Shown: positions 5,960 through 8,771 of the stretch, in pieces
Layout: every line of letters starts with the position of its first letter
Position numbering within the stretch: position 1 is the stretch's first letter
NCBI GenBank assembly: GCA_024278415.1
Contig: JAJRTI010000968.1
Coordinates: 1 to 8,771 of the forward strand
From: Planctomycetota bacterium
Lineage (GTDB): Bacteria > Planctomycetota > Brocadiia > JAJRTI01
Direction: 5' to 3'
DNA length: 8,771 nt
Notes under the pieces: model-generated
Database searches by the model: none
Seen by the model: the letters and a program-made list of their open reading frames with translations, nothing else
What the model was told of the DNA's origin: nothing
Translations under genes and position numbers: made by a program

Positions 5960-6062
5960 GGACACCAAGGCACAAAGGACCACAAAGAGTTCGGAGCGGA
6001 ACGCCTTCGCGTTCCGACGGCATATCTCCTTGGTGCGGCTTGGTGTCTTCGTGTCTTAGTGG
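5960..6062. repeat. Inverted element of CACCAAG-type repeats around a hairpin
   Basis: The left part (5962-5989) is built from ACACCAAG and CACAAAG motifs. The right part (6026-6062) carries the same motifs on the minus strand (ACACGAAG, ACACCAAG, CACCAAGG). Between them lies a perfect hairpin, CGGAACGC-CTTC-GCGTTCCG (5997-6016). No T-run follows the hairpin, so termination for the oxidoreductase gene just upstream on the minus strand is possible but not shown. Similar strings recur between genes of many environmental genomes (recollection). Confidence 0.55.
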
Positions 6063-6069
6063 CCTCCGT

Positions 6070-7095
6070 CTACATCTCCACCTCCCGCCCCTCTGCGGAT
6101 GACTGGTAGATCGCATCGAGCAGGCGGTGGATCTTCATGGCGGTGTGCACGTTGCTGCGCGGCGCGTCGCCGTTGCGGATGCAGGCCAGCCAGTCATTGA
6201 GCAGGTCCTGCCCCTTCTGGCCACCGTAGCCGGCCATTGCCGGTTCCTCGTATGTGATCGCGCGCTCCTTCGTGTCGTCGCCGGCGATTCCCACGTGTAG
6301 CACCGGCTCCTGCGGATCCCACTGGGCGGAGCCCTTGCTCCCGAACAGGCCGTAGTGGAGTTGGTTGCCGCCGGTGGCGAGATAGTAGCCGCAGCGCAAG
6401 CTGGCCATCGCGCCGCCGGCGAATTGGAAGATCGCGACGCCGCCGTCCTCGACCGTGATGTCCTCGCCGCTTACGTTGCCCACCTTCGCAGTCACGCTCA
6501 CCACGTCGTCGTCGAGCATGTAGAGCATGAGGTCCATGGAGTGGCAGCCCAGCCAGCCGAACATCCCGCTGCCGCTCTCCTCCTTGCTGAACAAGTAGTG
6601 CCCGGGGTCCCGCGACTTGACCGTGCTCGTCCAGTAGCGGCCCTCCCAGGCCCACACGTCGCCGAACGCGCCGTCTTTCACCATGCGCCGAATGTCGCCA
6701 GCGACGGGGCTGAAGCGCCAGAGGTAGCCAGTGGTCCATTGCACGCCGTTCGCCTCGACCGCGTCGGCCACGGTCTGGAACTCAACCGCGTTGCGTGCGG
6801 TCGTCTTTTCGGCGATGAGGTGCTTGCCCGCGTTCGCGAGCGTGATGCAGGCCTGCGCGGCTTCCTTGTTCGAGAGCGTGATGACCGCCGCATCGAACTC
6901 GGTCTTGTCGAGCAGCTCGTCGATGGCATAGTAGAGCGGCAGGCCCTTGAACTCCGGCTGGAGCGTCTGGGTCTCCTCCGGCGAGCGTGCGACGAGGGCC
7001 ACGGGCGCCAGTTCGGGATGCATGTTGACCGTCGTGCGCCACATGCTGCCGTGAGGATTGTCGATGCCGACGAATGCGACGCGAAGGGGAGGCAT
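6070..7095 (-). CDS. Gfo/Idh/MocA family NAD(P)-dependent oxidoreductase
   Basis: A 341-residue protein of the usual family length, predicted cytoplasmic and NAD(P)-dependent, oxidising or reducing a sugar, inositol or sugar acid. Residues 1-125 form the Rossmann domain: VAFVGIDNPHG (6-16) replaces the standard GxGxxG with a G-x5-G pattern, and AEKTTAR (95-101) contains the family lysine Lys97 of the EKP motif, here EKT. The C-terminal alpha/beta domain has GCHSMD (183-188), matching the conserved GxHxxD with candidate catalytic His185. The substrate cannot be told. The start is ATG at 7093-7095, with AGGGA about 8 nt upstream. The gene stands alone on the minus strand, diverging from the beta-helix gene and separated from deoC by 635 bp of repeats. 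The altered cofactor loop suggests a divergent subfamily, but the fold assignment is firm. Confidence 0.92.
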   Translation of the reverse strand: MPPLRVAFVGIDNPHGSMWRTTVNMHPELAPVALVARSPEETQTLQPEFKGLPLYYAIDELLDKTEFDAAVITLSNKEAAQACITLANAGKHLIAEKTTARNAVEFQTVADAVEANGVQWTTGYLWRFSPVAGDIRRMVKDGAFGDVWAWEGRYWTSTVKSRDPGHYLFSKEESGSGMFGWLGCHSMDLMLYMLDDDVVSVTAKVGNVSGEDITVEDGGVAIFQFAGGAMASLRCGYYLATGGNQLHYGLFGSKGSAQWDPQEPVLHVGIAGDDTKERAITYEEPAMAGYGGQKGQDLLNDWLACIRNGDAPRSNVHTAMKIHRLLDAIYQSSAEGREVEM

Positions 7096-7132
7096 GATGG
7101 AGTCCCTGATCTGTTTGGAGTCCCGCCTGTGG

Positions 7133-7158
7133 GGCTGTCGCAGCGAAGCGAGACAGCC
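7133..7158. repeat. Hairpin GGCTGTC/GACAGCC
   Basis: Perfect 7-bp arms enclose 12 bases that can extend the stem through a GC step with a 2-nt bulge. It overlaps the next hairpin by two bases, so the pair probably forms one repeat unit. Confidence 0.55.
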
Positions 7159-7174
7159 GGACCAGGCGGTCCGG
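7157..7174. repeat. Hairpin CCGGACC-AGGC-GGTCCGG
   Basis: Perfect 7-bp stem with a 4-nt loop, adjoining the hairpin at 7133-7158. No T-run follows on either strand. Confidence 0.55.
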
Positions 7175-7195
7175 GCGGAGATGGGTGACGCTCGT

Positions 7196-7251
7196 CATTG
7201 GTCAGTGGTCATTCCGCTCACCAATCGATGACCAATGACCAGTGACCAATG
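7196..7251. repeat. Inverted repeat of heptamer units (GACCAAT / ATTGGTC)
   Basis: The 18-bp arms 7196-7213 and 7234-7251 are complementary except at one position and are separated by 20 bp. The right side reads as three tandem heptamers, GACCAAT, GACCAGT, GACCAAT (7230-7250). This is a small tandem plus inverted repeat in the divergent promoter region. Confidence 0.7.
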
Positions 7252-7317
7252 CCCGCGGAAAGCCTATCGCGCGCCGGATGGCAATGCAAGCATGGCTGGG
7301 GGGTGGCTGCGAGACTG

Positions 7318-7326
7318 TGTTACAAT
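7318..7326 (+). promoter_or_regulatory. Possible extended -10 promoter for the beta-helix gene
   Basis: TGT directly precedes TACAAT (7321-7326, 5/6 match to TATAAT), forming an extended -10. No credible -35 is found at 16-19 bp. Transcription would start near 7333, about 50 nt before the ATG at 7384. Confidence 0.35.
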
Positions 7327-7383
7327 GCCTGCAACGCTGAAGCCTGATGCCCGAAGAATTCCTGCTTAGGAAGGCCCAAGAGG

Positions 7384-8771
7384 ATGCCTACTCACATAGC
7401 TCTGCTGATGGCGGCCTGCGTCACCGTTGGTCTATCCGCTGCGCCGCCCGAGGTGTTCGTCTCGCCCAAGGGCAAGGACACGAACCCCGGCACGTACGCC
7501 AAGCCCTTCGCTACGCTCGAACGCGCGAGGGCCGCGGCGCGGGCGCTGAAGCCGCGCGGGCGGCCAAGCTCCCGAGTGGTCGTGGTTCTGCGCGGGGGAG
7601 TGTACGAGCGCAGCGCTACCTTCGAGCTTGGCGCGGAGGACGCAGGCGTCATCTACATGGCGCGGGAGGGCGAGGAGGTGCGCCTCGTGGGCGGCAAGGC
7701 GATTCCTGCCGACGCGTTTAAGCCTGTCACCGATGCCGCGACGATCGAACGGCTCGACGCGGCCGCGCGCGGCAAGGTGCTCGTGGCGGACCTGGCCGCG
7801 CTCGGCATCACCGATTGCGGCCGCGTGCCCACGAGATACCGCGGCGGAGTAAAGCTCGCGGAGCTGTTTTTCAACGACCAACGGATGACGCTTGCGCGGT
7901 GGCCGGACAAGGGGTGGGCGACCATCAGCAAGATCATCGAGAAGGGCGCGGTGCCTCGGAGGGGGGACAAGTCGAACAAGCCCGGGGTGTTCGAATACAC
8001 CGGCGACCGGCCGTTGCGCTGGACTCGGGCCGGCGACGTCTGGCTGCATGGATACTGGTGTTTCGACTGGTTCGACCAGGTGATCAAGGTGGGGGCCATC
8101 GACACGGAGAAGCGGCAGATCACGCTCGCTGCGGCGAGCGTCTACGGCCTTCGGCAGGGCAACCCGTCGCCGCGGCGCTACCGCGCGATCAACCTGCTGG
8201 AAGAGCTGACCACGCCCGGCGAGTACTACATCGACCGCAAGACAGGCGTGCTCTACTTCTGGCCGCCGGCGAAACTCGAAGGCAGCCGCATTGTGCTCTC
8301 CACGCTGGCCGAACCGGTGGTGCGCATCACAGACGCGACGGGCGTCGCGTTGTGCGGGCTCACGGTCGAAGCCTGCCGCGGCACGGGCATCGAGGTGCGC
8401 GGAGGCGAGGCCTGCGAGATCGCCGGCTGCACCGTGCGCAACACCGGCGCAACGGGCATCGACGTGAGCGGCGGCGCCAAGCACAAGGTCGTGTCGTGCG
8501 ACATCCACGACACGGGCACGCTGGGCCTCGTGCTCAAGGGCGGCGACCGGCGCAAGCTTGTACCCGCCGGGCACCAAGCGCTGAACAACCACATCTGGCG
8601 GTTCTCGCGCCTCCAGCGCACGTATGCGTCCGGCATCCAGGTCGGCGGCGTTGGCATTCGGGTGGCGCACAACCTGCTTCACGACGCGCCACACCAGGCC
8701 ATCGGCCTCAGCGGCAACGACCACGTGATCGAGTACAACATCATCCACCACGTGTGCATGGAGACCGACGA
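7384..8771 (+). CDS. Secreted right-handed parallel beta-helix protein (3' end outside window)
   Basis: The frame is open from ATG 7384 to the window end (462 codons, no stop), following a TGA at 7345-7347 with no other ATG between; AGGAAGG at 7368-7374 may serve as a distal ribosome-binding site. Residues 1-20 form a hydrophobic signal-peptide-like segment with a likely cleavage near Ala19-Ala20; the n-region lacks Lys/Arg, and Cys12 gives only a weak lipobox resemblance. Residues 24-48 (VFVSPKGKDTNPGTYAKPFA and following TLERAR) are the typical N-terminal motif of extracellular beta-helix enzymes. YYIDRKTGVLYFWPP at 282-296 is a conserved linker-like segment, and from ~310 repeated V-x-I-x-G-C-T/N type coils build the beta-helix. 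Relatives include polysaccharide lyases and glycosidases such as GH141-like proteins; the substrate is unknown. It probably degrades an external polysaccharide. Confidence 0.88.
   Translation, partial: MPTHIALLMAACVTVGLSAAPPEVFVSPKGKDTNPGTYAKPFATLERARAAARALKPRGRPSSRVVVVLRGGVYERSATFELGAEDAGVIYMAREGEEVRLVGGKAIPADAFKPVTDAATIERLDAAARGKVLVADLAALGITDCGRVPTRYRGGVKLAELFFNDQRMTLARWPDKGWATISKIIEKGAVPRRGDKSNKPGVFEYTGDRPLRWTRAGDVWLHGYWCFDWFDQVIKVGAIDTEKRQITLAAASVYGLRQGNPSPRRYRAINLLEELTTPGEYYIDRKTGVLYFWPPAKLEGSRIVLSTLAEPVVRITDATGVALCGLTVEACRGTGIEVRGGEACEIAGCTVRNTGATGIDVSGGAKHKVVSCDIHDTGTLGLVLKGGDRRKLVPAGHQALNNHIWRFSRLQRTYASGIQVGGVGIRVAHNLLHDAPHQAIGLSGNDHVIEYNIIHHVCMETD

Larger units (their letters stand above)
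5435..6069. other. 635-bp gene-free, repeat-rich region
   Basis: No credible gene is present. The stretch holds a direct-repeat pair and hairpin upstream of deoC, a cluster of six hairpins (5705-5925) and an inverted element (5960-6062) reaching to within 8 bp of the oxidoreductase stop. An open plus-strand frame at 5815-6102 merely translates the hairpins. Positions 5612-5700 show nothing I can name. Confidence 0.7.
7096..7383. promoter_or_regulatory. Divergent intergenic region with repeats
   Basis: This 288-bp spacer separates two divergently read genes and must carry both promoters. It holds a GGAGTCCC direct repeat (7099-7106 and 7117-7124) at the oxidoreductase start, two adjacent hairpins (7133-7158 and 7157-7174) and a long inverted repeat of TGGTCA-type units (7196-7251). 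I find no gene in it. Confidence 0.6.

Noticed and set aside
5815..6102. 95-codon plus-strand open frame
   Set aside because: It simply translates the hairpin repeats (RPYGT twice) and the CACCAAG element; no protein-like features.
7432..8751. 439-codon minus-strand open frame
   Set aside because: Antisense shadow of the beta-helix gene, whose plus-strand frame has a signal peptide and family motifs.

Overview
This is an accessory-type stretch of a high-GC bacterial chromosome. The gene content is a secreted right-handed beta-helix protein, a large hydrolase-like protein, a Gfo/Idh/MocA oxidoreductase and a DeoC-type aldolase. Together with wide intergenic spaces full of small inverted repeats, this resembles Planctomycetota, Lentisphaerota or Candidatus Hydrogenedentota-like genomes rich in polysaccharide-degradation genes. 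That placement is an inference; no rRNA or marker gene is present.

Layout. Positions 1-1572 (+) hold the 3' part of a large protein of uncharacterised, glycoside-hydrolase-like type. A short convergent gap (1573-1738) holds a coding-like 44-codon minus-strand fragment. Positions 1739-4010 (-) are a compact type II restriction-modification module: a PD-(D/E)XK-like endonuclease gene read first, then an overlapping cytosine-C5 methyltransferase gene. A good sigma70-like promoter (TTGACA, 17 bp, TATGCT) lies at 4095-4123, just upstream of the endonuclease ATG. This module has visibly lower GC than its neighbours and looks acquired. Upstream on the same strand are a membrane-anchored TPR protein (4144-4650) and a deoxyribose-phosphate aldolase (4739-5434). 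Positions 5435-6069 contain no gene but a dense set of hairpins and repeats. Positions 6070-7095 (-) encode a Gfo/Idh/MocA oxidoreductase. A divergent repeat-bearing spacer (7096-7383) separates it from a secreted beta-helix protein (7384 to the window end, +), whose 3' end is missing.

How the parts work together. The hydrolase-like protein, beta-helix protein, oxidoreductase and aldolase are plausible carbohydrate-metabolism genes but do not form one clear operon. The restriction-modification pair is a self-contained defence or selfish module. The most distinctive non-coding signal is a two-hairpin repeat at 5705-5753, found again in opposite orientation at 5878-5925. Its 27-bp core differs between copies at only two positions, and these two pair with each other in the hairpin, so the change is compensatory. 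The endonuclease is the most distinctive protein: an N-terminal helix-turn-helix-like segment, and an Asn where the catalytic motif normally carries Glu or Asp.

No wholly new multi-gene system can be demonstrated from this sequence alone.
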